Shown: positions 1 through 8,771 of the stretch, piece by piece | Numbering within the stretch: the stretch's first letter is position 1 | Layout: the number at the start of each line of letters is the position of its first letter | Source of the DNA: AM-0621 sp964386705 | Lineage (GTDB): Bacteria > Planctomycetota > Planctomycetia > Planctomycetales > Planctomycetaceae | NCBI GenBank assembly: GCA_964386705.1 | Contig: CAYLTY010000091.1 | Location: 1 to 30,745, forward strand | Length of the DNA stretch: 30,745 nt | Direction: 5' to 3' | The notes under the pieces: generated by a model | The model's input: the letters and a program-made list of their open reading frames with translations, nothing else | Databases searched by the model: none | What the model was told of the DNA's origin: nothing | Translations under genes and position numbers: made by a program

Positions 1-2
1 CC

Positions 3-722
3 CATCCCCAGTCGGCCCGACGGTTTGAAACCACGCATTGTAGTCTCGTTGTCCAAGCGGCCGACCGCGACGACTCGCAAGCCCGGCAGGCGTTGTCGAC
101 CTTGTGCGAGCGTTACTGGCTGCCGCTGTATGCGTGCGTCCGCTGTCGAGTTCCGGACATTCACGAAGCTCAGGATCTCACTCAGGCGTTCTTCGCCCGG
201 CTGCTTGAAAAGAACACCTTCGCTCAAGCGTCACCAGAGCGGGGCCGGTTTCGAGCGTTCCTGCTGACGTCGCTGAAGAACTTCCTCGCCAACGAATGGG
301 ACCGGCAGCAAGCCCAGAAGCGCGGCGGCGGCCAGCAGGTGCTGTCGCTGGATTGGGATAGCGGCGAGTCGCGTCTCAACCTCGAACCCGCGCATGACCA
401 AACTCCCGACCGGGTCTTTGAGCGGCAATGGACGCTGACGCTGCTGGAGCACACGGTCACCCGGCTGCAGGCAGAATTCGCGGATAGCGGCAAGAAAAGA
501 CAGTTTGAGTTACTGAAGGGCACTCTGACCGGCGATCGCGGCGAGGCCTCGTACGCCGACGCCGCGCAGGAACTCAACATGACCCCGGATGCCATCCGGC
601 AGGCCGCGCAGCGAATGCGGCGGCGCTATCGCGAATTGCTCCGCGAAGAGGTCGGTCAGACCGTGCAGAACCCGGACGAGATCGATCAAGAGATTCAACG
701 CCTGCTGCAGACGCTCCGCTGA
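3..722 (+). CDS. ECF-type RNA polymerase sigma factor, 5'-truncated by window edge
   Basis: The reading frame is open from position 3 to the stop at 720-722 with no internal stop, so the gene begins before the window. The TTG at 93 is not the start: the codons before it encode FETTHCSLVVQAADRDDS followed by QARQALSTLCERYW, which matches the usual N-terminus of planctomycete ECF-like sigma factors (Sigma70_ECF family). Region 2 is seen in AQDLTQAFFARLLE and in GRFRAFLLTSLKNFLANEWDR. Region 4 is the helix-turn-helix around SYADAAQELNMTPDAIRQA, followed by RMRRRYRELLREE. The protein would direct RNA polymerase to a specific promoter set. The kinase gene starts 368 bp downstream on the same strand, a pairing common in planctomycetes, so the kinase may signal to the sigma factor; that link is inference. 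No anti-sigma gene is visible. Confidence 0.93.
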   Translation, partial: HPQSARRFETTHCSLVVQAADRDDSQARQALSTLCERYWLPLYACVRCRVPDIHEAQDLTQAFFARLLEKNTFAQASPERGRFRAFLLTSLKNFLANEWDRQQAQKRGGGQQVLSLDWDSGESRLNLEPAHDQTPDRVFERQWTLTLLEHTVTRLQAEFADSGKKRQFELLKGTLTGDRGEASYADAAQELNMTPDAIRQAAQRMRRRYRELLREEVGQTVQNPDEIDQEIQRLLQTLR

Positions 723-807
723 GAATCTGCTTGTAAGACACTGTCCCGTTCCTCACGCATTTCAGCTTCCAACCGGCAGTCGAGGCGGTGGCGCTCCAAC
801 TCAGTCA

Positions 808-932
808 CTTCTTCGCGACTTCGCGTGAAGGCCAATGAGCGACTCATCGCACGCAGCATTTCAGACCGACATGACGCTCAGAATAAGTACGAGCAAAGGT
901 TCTCACGCGAAGGCGCCAAGCCGCGAAGAAGA
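808..932. repeat. Inverted pair of a TCACGCGAAG...CGCGAAGAAG repeat
   Basis: The right arm (902-932) reads TCACGCGAAG, a short spacer GGCGCCAAGC, then CGCGAAGAAG. The left arm (808-828) is its reverse complement with the spacer reduced to about one base. About 73 bp separate the arms. It looks like a dispersed intergenic repeat in inverted orientation and could fold into a long hairpin in the sigma-kinase gap. Repeats of this kind are frequent between planctomycete genes as far as I know; copy number cannot be judged from one window. Confidence 0.6.
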
Positions 933-1003
933 CAGGCCGAGACGCAGCATCCCTTGCCAGCAAGAGCCACGGAAGACTTTGAGAGCAGCCGTCGAGAACC
1001 TCG

Positions 1004-1025
1004 ATCAGAAAAACTTTCTGATTTT
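1004..1025 (+). terminator. Terminator-like hairpin between sigma factor and kinase genes
   Basis: ATCAGAAA (1004-1011) pairs perfectly with TTTCTGAT (1015-1022) across a 3-nt loop and runs into a short T tract. The stem is AT-rich, so it is weak for a terminator. If it works, it separates transcription of the sigma gene from the kinase gene about 65 bp downstream, or acts in the kinase leader. Confidence 0.4.
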
Positions 1026-1090
1026 GTGTCACATCGCGAGTGGCTTGCTTTACGGGAAGGTAGATTCCTTCTTATCCCCGGAGCTGCCTC

Positions 1091-3583
1091 ATGTCGGAAC
1101 TATCTCGTTGTGCCCAGTGCGGAGCCGAATATCCAACGAATGTCCCGGCTGGGCTCTGTCCGTCGTGCCTGTTGCAGGCGGGATTAGCCAGTCAAGTTTC
1201 CGAGAGTCCGGCCGGCGCGGCAACAAACGTCAGCCCGCGTTCGGCAGGGTTCGTGCCACCCACCGTCCCCGAACTGGCGGCCTGGTTTCCGCAACTGGAA
1301 GTGCTGGAACTGCTCGGAAAAGGCGGCATGGGTGCCGTCTACAAAGCGCGGCAACCAAAGCTGGATCGGCTGGTCGCCATCAAAATCCTGCCGCACGAGA
1401 TCAGCGACGATCCGGCGTTCGTCGAACGGTTTGAACGCGAAGCGCGCACTCTGGCGCGGCTGAATCACCCGAATATCGTTTCTGTGTACGACTTCGGCGA
1501 GACCGCCGGACTCTGCTACATCGTCATGGAATTCATCGACGGAGCCAACCTGCGGCAGGCGCTGCGGGACCAACCACTGCCGCCTGCTCAGGCACTGGTG
1601 ATCGTGCCCCAGATCTGTGAGGCCCTGCAGTTCGCTCATGACGAAGGCATCGTGCATCGGGACATCAAGCCCGAGAACATCCTCATCGACAAACGTGGTC
1701 GAGTGAAGATCGCAGACTTCGGTCTGGCGAAGCTGCTGGGCACCGAAGCTGCCGATCACTCCCTGACGGCAACTCATCAGGTGATGGGCACGCTGCGCTA
1801 CATGGCACCTGAGCAGATGCAGGGCTCACGTGAGGTCGATCATCGTGCTGACATCTACTCGCTGGGCGTTGTCTTCTATGAGCTACTCACCGGCGAACTG
1901 CCGTTGGGCAAATTTCCTCCACCATCGGAAAAAGTTCGAGTCGACGTGCGACTCGACGAGATCGTGCTGCACGCGCTGGAACGCGATGCCGATCGGCGCT
2001 ATCAGCATGTCAGCCAGGTGCGCGATGATGTGGAGAAGGTCACCAGCACAGCCGGTGTGAAGTCGCCCGCAGGGCCAATCCCGGAGACAACTCAGCATGC
2101 AGCACAGGCTGAGGAAGATGAAGATGAAGAGAGCGACAGCAACGAACATTCCCTGTCCGCGCTGGTCGGGTCACTGATTCCCGTAGTGGCCGTGATGCTC
2201 TTCTTCTTCAACCCGTGGGGTATGCAGGGGTGGTATGGCTTCGCGGCGTTCTGCGTACTGGGTGGTTGGCTCGCTCAGGTCGCGGACGATCATTGGCGGC
2301 CTCTGCAGTCTCGCTTGAAAGCCGCCGTCTCTGAGGCCCGCGCGCCTCGCGAGAGCGCCAGTTCTGGGTCTAGCCTCGCAGGGACAGCCGTTGAGGAAGC
2401 TCGCCGCCAATTACGAGCCCCGGCTATCGCCTTGATGCTGTATGGCCTCGCCCTGCTCTTCCCTGCGTTATTGTGCTTCACCAATGGCTTCGATGTCATC
2501 GATGGCAACGACGGACTACCGGCTCCTGTGGGCGGCGTCATGATGATTGCGGCAGTTCTGCTTTTCGGGCTGGCCGTGCTGCTGATGCGAGGCGGCTGGC
2601 ACATGCTCGCCTTCGAGAATTACCGCACGGCCCTGCGGGCCTGCTTGCTGGGACCACCGATCGGTCTGTGGGGCTTGATTGTCTTAAGCCGCCCCGAGAT
2701 CAAAGCTGCGTTCACCACAGCCCCTCAAGCGAAATCAGAACCGCGGCTCAGCCGCTGTGCCTTGATTGGAGCGTTGTGGGCGCCGCTGTTCTTCATCGCA
2801 GCTGGCGGCATGTTGATTACCGTCGACGTGATACGGAACGAACAAGTCAATCCGATGCGCCGGCAGGAGATACTGGCCGTTGTGATGGTATCGCTCGGAG
2901 CGTTGGCCCCGTTCGTCACGACCACTCTCGGCGCTGTTGCGATCGGGCAGATCAAACGCTCGGAAGGGCAACTCTACGGACTGCGATTGGCAGTCGTGGA
3001 TGTGCTGTTCTTCCCTCTGCTGACGCTCTTTGCGGCGATTTCTATTCCGCTCACGCTCGCACTGCATTCATTGATGTCCGTCGAATTGATTGCCGTCGCA
3101 CTACCGAGTGTCATGCTGGCGATAATCGTTTGCCTGGCGGTTGCAGTTGTCGTCTGGTGCCGGGTGATTCCGGATTCGTCACTGAACTCCATCAACGTGC
3201 GAGACAAACTCCGCATCGCAGGAGTCGGGTTGTTGATTGCAGGTATCATGGATGCTTTTGCCGGGCTTATCTGGTGCGGCCATAACGTCGTCACAGTGGT
3301 GAGCCTGTATCAGCAAGCCGCGCCAATTCACTGGCAGCTCGCAGAAACAGGCCTCAGCGTCTGCGTGTTCATGGTGGTCTATTACGTCGTCGGCGCGAGT
3401 CTGCATTTCATGAAGCTGGAGGATGACGGTGATTACACGTTCTGCCTGTTAATCGCCGCTCTGACGCCGCCAGGCTTTCTGATTGGACTGCCCGCAGCAA
3501 TCTACGCATTCCTGCAAATCACCAGCCCGGAAGCGAAAGCGTTGTTTCCAACCAAGCTCCCGGATTCGCAGCAGTCTGCGTAG
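1091..3583 (+). CDS. Membrane-anchored Hanks-type Ser/Thr protein kinase with N-terminal zinc-ribbon-like motif
   Basis: Predicted to phosphorylate proteins on Ser/Thr at the cytoplasmic membrane. The 830-aa protein begins with paired CxxC motifs (Cys7/Cys10 and Cys23/Cys26) typical of a small zinc ribbon. The kinase domain (about 68-315) has the Gly-rich loop GKGGMGAV (76-83), AIK Lys98, HRDIKPEN (189-196), DFG (209-211) and MAPE (238-241), so every catalytic residue expected of an active kinase is present. A very acidic linker follows (about 340-350), then about ten to twelve hydrophobic segments from 354 to 806. There is no PASTA, WD40 or other obvious extracellular sensor, so the membrane half may itself sense or transport something. 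The ATG at 1091 has GGAG at 1080-1083. The gene ends 12 bp from the convergent stop of caspase gene A. Confidence 0.95.
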   Translation: MSELSRCAQCGAEYPTNVPAGLCPSCLLQAGLASQVSESPAGAATNVSPRSAGFVPPTVPELAAWFPQLEVLELLGKGGMGAVYKARQPKLDRLVAIKILPHEISDDPAFVERFEREARTLARLNHPNIVSVYDFGETAGLCYIVMEFIDGANLRQALRDQPLPPAQALVIVPQICEALQFAHDEGIVHRDIKPENILIDKRGRVKIADFGLAKLLGTEAADHSLTATHQVMGTLRYMAPEQMQGSREVDHRADIYSLGVVFYELLTGELPLGKFPPPSEKVRVDVRLDEIVLHALERDADRRYQHVSQVRDDVEKVTSTAGVKSPAGPIPETTQHAAQAEEDEDEESDSNEHSLSALVGSLIPVVAVMLFFFNPWGMQGWYGFAAFCVLGGWLAQVADDHWRPLQSRLKAAVSEARAPRESASSGSSLAGTAVEEARRQLRAPAIALMLYGLALLFPALLCFTNGFDVIDGNDGLPAPVGGVMMIAAVLLFGLAVLLMRGGWHMLAFENYRTALRACLLGPPIGLWGLIVLSRPEIKAAFTTAPQAKSEPRLSRCALIGALWAPLFFIAAGGMLITVDVIRNEQVNPMRRQEILAVVMVSLGALAPFVTTTLGAVAIGQIKRSEGQLYGLRLAVVDVLFFPLLTLFAAISIPLTLALHSLMSVELIAVALPSVMLAIIVCLAVAVVVWCRVIPDSSLNSINVRDKLRIAGVGLLIAGIMDAFAGLIWCGHNVVTVVSLYQQAAPIHWQLAETGLSVCVFMVVYYVVGASLHFMKLEDDGDYTFCLLIAALTPPGFLIGLPAAIYAFLQITSPEAKALFPTKLPDSQQSA

Positions 3584-3595
3584 CGAAGTCCGCCC

Positions 3596-6517
3596 TCACG
3601 GCTTTGTCAGCGGAAACGAGCGAACATTGCCCGGTTTGGCGGTGACCGGATGCTGCTGCCCGCGAGTCAACTCCTTCACGCGGTCCGTGACGTAGGTGTC
3701 GAGTTCATTCAAGTACACCACGCCGTCTTTGTTAAAGTCAGCCTTACCGGACAGGCCTTCGACGATTGCCAGTGTGAACGTGCCCTGGCGATGTTCGTTG
3801 TTCTCCAGCGAGAACTCGCGACCGGTAGATGAGCACATTGCGACAACGCCGCTTTCGTCGGTGACCAGATCGCGGATGAGGTCGTCGGTTAACGGAGTAT
3901 CGCCGCGGCGTTTGCCAATCTTGCTGCCCGCGATACCAGCTGAATGGCACGCATCAATGATCGTGATCAACTTGCCGGGAATTCCGCTGAGCGCGCGTTT
4001 GACCTGCTCAGCGGGTACGGCCGAACTGAGCAGATCCTTCGTGTCCGCATCAACCGGCAGAAAGTACAGCGAGCCATCGTTGTCCAGTTCCCCATGCCCG
4101 GCGAAGAAGAAGATGCCGTAGTCGTTCTGAGTCATCTGCTCACGCAGCCAACTCAATCCCTTCAGTACGGCTGAACGAGTCGCCTGATGGTCCGAGATCA
4201 ACTGCATTTCGATCTCACGAAACAACGGCTTGCCGTGCGACTTCAATGCGGTGCTGAGTGACTCCGCATCTTTGGCCGCGTAGTTCAGCTTCAAATCGCC
4301 GGGATAATCCGAAATACCGATCGCCACAACATAGAGCTTCGGCAGGCGCACCTGATCACTCGAATCAGAGCCCCCGTAGACGATTTCAATCTCTTCTGAA
4401 GTTCCCTGACTGACAGCACTGCTGGCCAGCACGGCCAGCTTGTGCCGTCCCGGATCAAGCTCGACCGACCACGAACCTGTCACCTCACCAAGCTTGGGAT
4501 CGGCGATCTTCTGGATGCCGCGCAGCCCCTGATACGGACGGCCATCCAACAGCAGACGCAACGAGGTCACAGGATGCTCACCAGCACTACTCGCGGTCGC
4601 TCGCAGTTCAATTTCATTCTGCGCAGCGCGATGACCACTGATCGGCGATGTGATCTTCACGCGCGGCGGCAACAACTCGGCGACATCGACCTTCTGCATC
4701 CCCGGAAGCTTCGCACCACCGGAGCCATTCTTTGACAGTACGTTCTTGATGAACTCGGGCCGGTAGAGCGAAGCTCGAAACTGAGCCGCCGGATGAAACG
4801 AGCCCAGCTTTTCAGAGCCGTTGTTGATCTGCCAACCCATCAGCCGCTCACCGCCCGGACTGGCGGCGTAGTAGCCTTCCGGCGTCCAGGCGATCCAGTC
4901 ACCCGACGCGATAAACAACGACAGCACCGGATCATCACGCTCGGGCGACCAGACGCGCAAGGTTTGATCTTCTGCAGCCGACGCGAGGAACTGCCCTTCA
5001 TGCGAAGGAGCAACAGCCCACACGGTGCCTGTGTGACCGCGCCATTCGCGAACCAACCCGCCCGTGACCAGACTATAGAGATACAGCCCGTAGTCGCCGC
5101 CGATCGCCACCTGATGCTCGGAGAGCAACGTGTAACACCGCACGAGTTCATTCGCCCGCGCGAGCTTGAACGTGTGCTGAATACGGCCATCGCGTCGCGC
5201 GATCACAGTCGCATCGCCTTTCTGTTCCAGCGCCCATGACGCGTTCTTCACTCGTGCCCGCTGAGCAGAGGCTGGGGCTGAAGTGAACTCCAGGCGCGAC
5301 AGATCAAACGTCTGCTCCAGTGGTCCACGATCATTCGTGGAAACTTCGCGGCTCGTATGTCCCCAGACCAGCGTGTTGTCATTCGCTCCCCAAGCCACGG
5401 CCCACGGGGTTCGGCCCCGGCCTTCGAGGCGATGCTTCAATTCGCCGCCGCTAGTTCGCCAGACCAGAATCTCGCGATGGTTGCCGCCCGCCGTGGCGGC
5501 CAGTTGACCATCCGGAGAGAGAGAGCCATGCAACACCGAGTTATCATGCGGCATGCGAGCGCGTTCGCGGTTGGTTTTCAGATCCACCAGCAGGCCGCCA
5601 TCCACGGCGTCAGGACCACCAGTGGTCAGCAACAGACTCTCTGAGTCTTTCGAGAAGGACACGGAAGTTACTGCGTTGCCAAGCTTCTCAAAGCGGCGAT
5701 TCAGCTCTCCATTCGGCTGCCACAGCCTGAGTGACTGATCGACACCACCAGTCGCCAGAGTTTGACCATCCGGGCTCCAGCTAACGCACTGAATAGCACC
5801 GTCATGACCGCGAAGTACTCGCTGAGTAACTCCATCGGGCAAGGTCCAGATACGGGCTGTGCCATCGAGAGAAGCGGTTACCAGTCGTCGACCTTCGGGT
5901 GAGAACGCTACCCCGTAAACGGGAGCCTTGTGCCCTTGCAGGACTGTCGACGCGTTTCCATTCGCAGGGGGAATCGGCCAGACGCGGGCGGAGTTGTCGT
6001 TGCTGGCCGATGCCAGCCATTGTCCGTTCCGCGAGAACTGCAGGTCCAGGACCACGTTGGTGTGCCCGCGCAGCACATACTTCACTTCGCCCGTCGCCAG
6101 CGAGATCACGAAGATGCCGTGATTCTGACCGACTCGTTCGTACCCCGCGACTGCCAGCCAGGCGCCATCGGTTGAGAGTGCCGCCGCGTTTAACATGCCG
6201 GCGGGGCCGGATCCAATCGGCGGTCTCAGGACGCGTACGGTTTCACCAGTGGCAACGTCCCAGATGCGAATCGTCTTGTCGTTCGCGACTGAGATCAGGC
6301 GGCGGCTATCCTGAGTCCATACCACGCGGTTGACTGTCGCGGTGTGCCCTCCGGCATCCAGCACCAGGATCGGAGCATTCTCAGCTTGCTGGGCGAAAAC
6401 GCTTTGACACCACAGGCTGCTGATCAGCACTGCCCATAAAGCAAGAGGTCGGAAGTCTTGCTTGAGGCGGCGGAGTTCACTGGGGAAACGGCCTGTTTCC
6501 AGACGTCGCGTCGACAT
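3596..6517 (-). CDS. Exported WD40-caspase protein, paralogue A
   Basis: A 973-aa protein starting at the ATG at 6517, chosen because GAGGTGG lies 5 nt upstream; the longer frame to 6577 has no such site. The signal peptide ends near FAQ43. WD40 repeats follow, with typical units GHTATVNRVVW...IRIWDV, GHTNVVLDLQF, GHKAPVYGVAF, GHDGAIQCVSW and a last one GHTGTVWAVAP. Then comes the family segment DWIAWTPEGYYAASPGGERLMGW, an Ig-like domain beginning PPRVKITSP, and a C14 caspase/metacaspase-type domain with His808 (AGHGELDNDG) and Cys857 (IDACHSAG). The loop DFNKDGVVYLNE (927-938) fits the EF-hand pattern. The order suggests a propeller sensing a ligand or partner and controlling an exported cysteine peptidase. 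Gene B ends 60 bp upstream, so the two are probably cotranscribed. Substrate unknown. Confidence 0.93.
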   Translation of the reverse strand: MSTRRLETGRFPSELRRLKQDFRPLALWAVLISSLWCQSVFAQQAENAPILVLDAGGHTATVNRVVWTQDSRRLISVANDKTIRIWDVATGETVRVLRPPIGSGPAGMLNAAALSTDGAWLAVAGYERVGQNHGIFVISLATGEVKYVLRGHTNVVLDLQFSRNGQWLASASNDNSARVWPIPPANGNASTVLQGHKAPVYGVAFSPEGRRLVTASLDGTARIWTLPDGVTQRVLRGHDGAIQCVSWSPDGQTLATGGVDQSLRLWQPNGELNRRFEKLGNAVTSVSFSKDSESLLLTTGGPDAVDGGLLVDLKTNRERARMPHDNSVLHGSLSPDGQLAATAGGNHREILVWRTSGGELKHRLEGRGRTPWAVAWGANDNTLVWGHTSREVSTNDRGPLEQTFDLSRLEFTSAPASAQRARVKNASWALEQKGDATVIARRDGRIQHTFKLARANELVRCYTLLSEHQVAIGGDYGLYLYSLVTGGLVREWRGHTGTVWAVAPSHEGQFLASAAEDQTLRVWSPERDDPVLSLFIASGDWIAWTPEGYYAASPGGERLMGWQINNGSEKLGSFHPAAQFRASLYRPEFIKNVLSKNGSGGAKLPGMQKVDVAELLPPRVKITSPISGHRAAQNEIELRATASSAGEHPVTSLRLLLDGRPYQGLRGIQKIADPKLGEVTGSWSVELDPGRHKLAVLASSAVSQGTSEEIEIVYGGSDSSDQVRLPKLYVVAIGISDYPGDLKLNYAAKDAESLSTALKSHGKPLFREIEMQLISDHQATRSAVLKGLSWLREQMTQNDYGIFFFAGHGELDNDGSLYFLPVDADTKDLLSSAVPAEQVKRALSGIPGKLITIIDACHSAGIAGSKIGKRRGDTPLTDDLIRDLVTDESGVVAMCSSTGREFSLENNEHRQGTFTLAIVEGLSGKADFNKDGVVYLNELDTYVTDRVKELTRGQQHPVTAKPGNVRSFPLTKP

Positions 6518-6522
6518 GTGAT

Positions 6523-6529
6523 CCACCTC
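6523..6529 (-). promoter_or_regulatory. Strong ribosome binding site fixing the start of caspase gene A
   Basis: GAGGTGG on the minus strand lies 5 nt before the ATG at 6517. It is the reason for rejecting the upstream in-frame start at 6577, which would put 20 extra hydrophilic residues before the signal peptide and abut the gene B stop. Confidence 0.75.
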
Positions 6530-6577
6530 AAGGAGACTTCCGACCTCGGCGTTATCGCGGAAGTTTGCTGTTGCCAA

Positions 6578-8191
6578 TCAATCGCCACTGCCGGCGACTG
6601 CTTCCACTTTCGGCTGCTTTTCCGGCTCAACCGGAGCGAACAAGTCGTAGCGATTACTCTCGATGTTCACCGCAACCTTGTAGGTACCGCTCTTGTTGAG
6701 CAGCTTGCGTGAGGCTGCCTCGCCGCCACGATCGAACGAGATCACCACCGGCGACTTGTTCTCGATAGTGAGCGACTCGCCAGCTTTCACAACCTTGCGT
6801 TCGTTGTCCTGCACATAGTGGAAGTCATCCACGCCATCGCTGTTATCAATGACTGCCTTCAATGGCCGAGACACCATGTCCCAACCTTTGTTACCGACTT
6901 TGAAGTCATAAATGCCTTCCGCCAACGTGTAGCGGGCAGATCCGTAGCTTCCGCCACGATCAAACTCGATCAACCACTTCTGGTCGCCCGGCAAGAGCTG
7001 GCGATAGCCATTCTTCAATTCATAAGAATGTGCGCTGGCCAGGACGTACTTGATGGTGCCTGAGTTGTCTTCCGGATTGGTGATTAGAATTCCGCCCTTG
7101 GGAGGATTCTCGTCCTTACCCAAGTCGGCGACTGGAACACCAGGTGCGACCGGCAGCCCTAAAGCTTCCGCAGCGGAAGCGATGCCCGTCTGCAGTTCAC
7201 CACGTCCACCCGAACCCGCGATCATGGTCGTTTCGTTGACGAGCAAACCGGTGCCGACTGGCAGATCCGGATCGTAGATGACTCGCACGATACCGCGTGG
7301 AATCTGAGCCCCGTTGATCGGAGTAAACCGCGTTGGGCCGTTGGTATTTGCGGCTTCAACCAGGATGTCTCGAATGATGAGCAGGTTGGCGAGTTCACCG
7401 ATCCCCGTGACGACTCGGTCCATACGCGGTGGAGTTCGTGGATTCACGGCAGCCTGCTGAGACAGTTGAGTGATCGCGGCGGCGATGCTTTCGAGCGACT
7501 TCTGAGTTTCTTTCCAGACCAATTCGTCTTCCATGCGTTTCTGCAGATCAGCCATCTGCTGATCAATTCTCTGGGTGGCATCCAACCGGTTGACGAACAC
7601 GTCCTGAGCTTCTTTGGACAGCTTGAGCCCATCGACCTGTTCACGAGCCTTCTCGAAGTCGCCGTTCTTCAGCAGTTCAGTCACGGCTTTCAGTGTGGCT
7701 TCGTCGGCTCCTGCTTTGGCCAACGACTTCGCAATTTGATCGCCGATGATCTTCTTGTGATCCTTCCAGGCGGCGTCCGCAGTGTCTCGTGCTTTGCCGA
7801 TGTTGTCGGACAGGCCGTAGAGATAGCACTTCGCTTCACGCTTGCGCAGCGGCAGGATCTTGTCCTTCAGCGGAACGGCATTCTTAACAGGCTCTACCTT
7901 CTTCTCAGGAATCACATTGACCTGCGGCGCCACTGGCTGAGGCACGTACTGCGGCTGCTGGTACTGAGGATATTGCTGCTGTTGCTGATACTGCTCCTGC
8001 TGCTGAGCGCGGTTGATGGCATTGGCTGCGCCGATACCGAAATTGATCCAGTCACCCGCACCGAATCCACCACCTCCACCATGCCCGGGAGGTCCAGCGA
8101 ACGCCGGATTCCCGGCATCAAATACGAAGGCACCAGAACCAAGAGCCAGCGAACCAATCGCTGCCCGAATCGCAAGTCGTCGACTCAACAT
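6578..8191 (-). CDS. Exported Gln-rich, coiled-coil protein of unknown function
   Basis: A 537-aa protein. The N-terminus has a twin Arg (LSRRLA) and a hydrophobic stretch ending near AFA32, so export by Sec or possibly Tat is likely. Next is a Gly-rich patch (34-46), then a Gln/Pro/Tyr-rich low-complexity stretch (63-90). Charged, heptad-like helices run over about 105-270 (for example AQDVFVNRLDATQRIDQQMADLQKRM, given here as a region and not a known domain). The C-terminal part is beta-rich and carries two related segments with FDRGG (IEFDRGG...GIYDFKV and ISFDRGG...GTYKVAV), seemingly an internal duplication. AAGGG lies upstream of the ATG. I do not recognise the family. Position between two caspase genes, same strand and export signal suggest a partner of the caspase proteins, perhaps a scaffold; this is inference. 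Confidence 0.88.
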   Translation of the reverse strand: MLSRRLAIRAAIGSLALGSGAFVFDAGNPAFAGPPGHGGGGGFGAGDWINFGIGAANAINRAQQQEQYQQQQQYPQYQQPQYVPQPVAPQVNVIPEKKVEPVKNAVPLKDKILPLRKREAKCYLYGLSDNIGKARDTADAAWKDHKKIIGDQIAKSLAKAGADEATLKAVTELLKNGDFEKAREQVDGLKLSKEAQDVFVNRLDATQRIDQQMADLQKRMEDELVWKETQKSLESIAAAITQLSQQAAVNPRTPPRMDRVVTGIGELANLLIIRDILVEAANTNGPTRFTPINGAQIPRGIVRVIYDPDLPVGTGLLVNETTMIAGSGGRGELQTGIASAAEALGLPVAPGVPVADLGKDENPPKGGILITNPEDNSGTIKYVLASAHSYELKNGYRQLLPGDQKWLIEFDRGGSYGSARYTLAEGIYDFKVGNKGWDMVSRPLKAVIDNSDGVDDFHYVQDNERKVVKAGESLTIENKSPVVISFDRGGEAASRKLLNKSGTYKVAVNIESNRYDLFAPVEPEKQPKVEAVAGSGD

Positions 8192-8295
8192 GGCAGACCC
8201 TTTTCGTAACGAGCTTTAGATGTGAAATAGCGAGAAACTGGCGAGATACAGCCAGGCGACGAGCTCGATTTAGCGGGACAGGACGTCAGGTTTAC

Positions 8296-8388
8296 ATTTC
8301 CGTTAACGCATCAGGCAAACAGAATCTTTGCGAGCACACTTGTTTTGCAAGCGAACGCGGCCTTGCCTGAGTTGTTTTCAACGGAAAT
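8296..8388. promoter_or_regulatory. Long interrupted inverted repeat upstream of the Q-rich protein gene
   Basis: ATTTCCGTT (8296-8304) and CAGGCAA (8312-8318) are repeated as the reverse complement at 8363-8369 (TTGCCTG) and 8380-8388 (AACGGAAAT). Inside lies a smaller hairpin, CTTG-TTTTG-CAAG. The two arm pairs are perfect and the middle is unpaired. It sits 105-200 bp before the gene start, fitting an operator pair, a leader RNA structure or a terminator for transcripts from gene C. Confidence 0.5.
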
Positions 8389-8553
8389 TTGATTGACTGC
8401 TCGCGCATCGCGGTGTGGCAAATCGGCCAGAAAACTCGCTTGAATTGGGCTGCCTACACTCTGTCGGCAGCCATCTGCGAAGAGAACGAGATGCGCCGTG
8501 AGATCTTCCCGAGAATTTGCACAACACGTAGAAATCAGCCTCGGGCAAATTCC

Positions 8554-8662
8554 CTACGGCTTGGCCCGCGGGAACGAGCGATTGCATGCCGGACTTGGCG
8601 ATCCCGAGGCATTTTTGGCCTCAGGCCAGTTCCTTCACACCAGCCTCATTGAAATCCGAGGG
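8554..8662 (-). pseudogene. Decayed 3' end of a seventh WD40-caspase gene
   Basis: About 105 bp align with the 3' ends of the intact caspase genes. The plus-strand stretch CGGCTTGGCCCGCGGGAACG and the following AGCGATTGC match the terminal region of gene F (18221 onward) closely, and similarity continues through the segment matching GGCCAGTTCCTTCACAC. Read on the minus strand, the last codons give RSFPRAKP and a TAG stop at 8554-8556, compared with RSFPLAKP and a stop in the intact genes. A one-base length difference near 8589 breaks the frame. Nothing recognisable of the rest of the gene remains. It is best read as a remnant of a deleted array member. Confidence 0.72.
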
Positions 8663-8771
8663 CGCGTTCCTCGACCTTTAGGTCACTAACCAATTCTCTG
8701 ATTGAAAAACTTCGCGTCGCGACGCGGCTACGCAACCGACAGTTAGCGCTCACCACAGGCGTTCGTCGGTG

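Larger units (their letters stand above)
8192..8771. other. 580-bp gap between caspase gene C and the Q-rich protein gene
   Basis: No intact gene. It holds, from right to left in transcription order, a decayed caspase 3' end (8554-8662) and a folded region with a long inverted repeat (8296-8388). The break suggests that the Q-rich gene and caspase A form a transcription unit separate from the G-to-C run. No promoter can be named with confidence. Confidence 0.7.

Noticed and set aside
835..1434. Plus-strand frame of 199 codons between sigma factor and kinase
   Set aside because: Runs through an inverted repeat and into the kinase gene in another frame; no domain.
2473..3285. Plus-strand frame of 270 codons inside the kinase gene
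   Set aside because: Out of frame with a well-supported kinase gene; Arg/His/Cys-rich shadow translation.
7466..8209. Plus-strand frame of 247 codons antisense to the Q-rich protein gene
   Set aside because: Its apparent hydrophobic Leu run comes from the antisense of the Gln codons; the minus-strand gene has a signal peptide and a start site.
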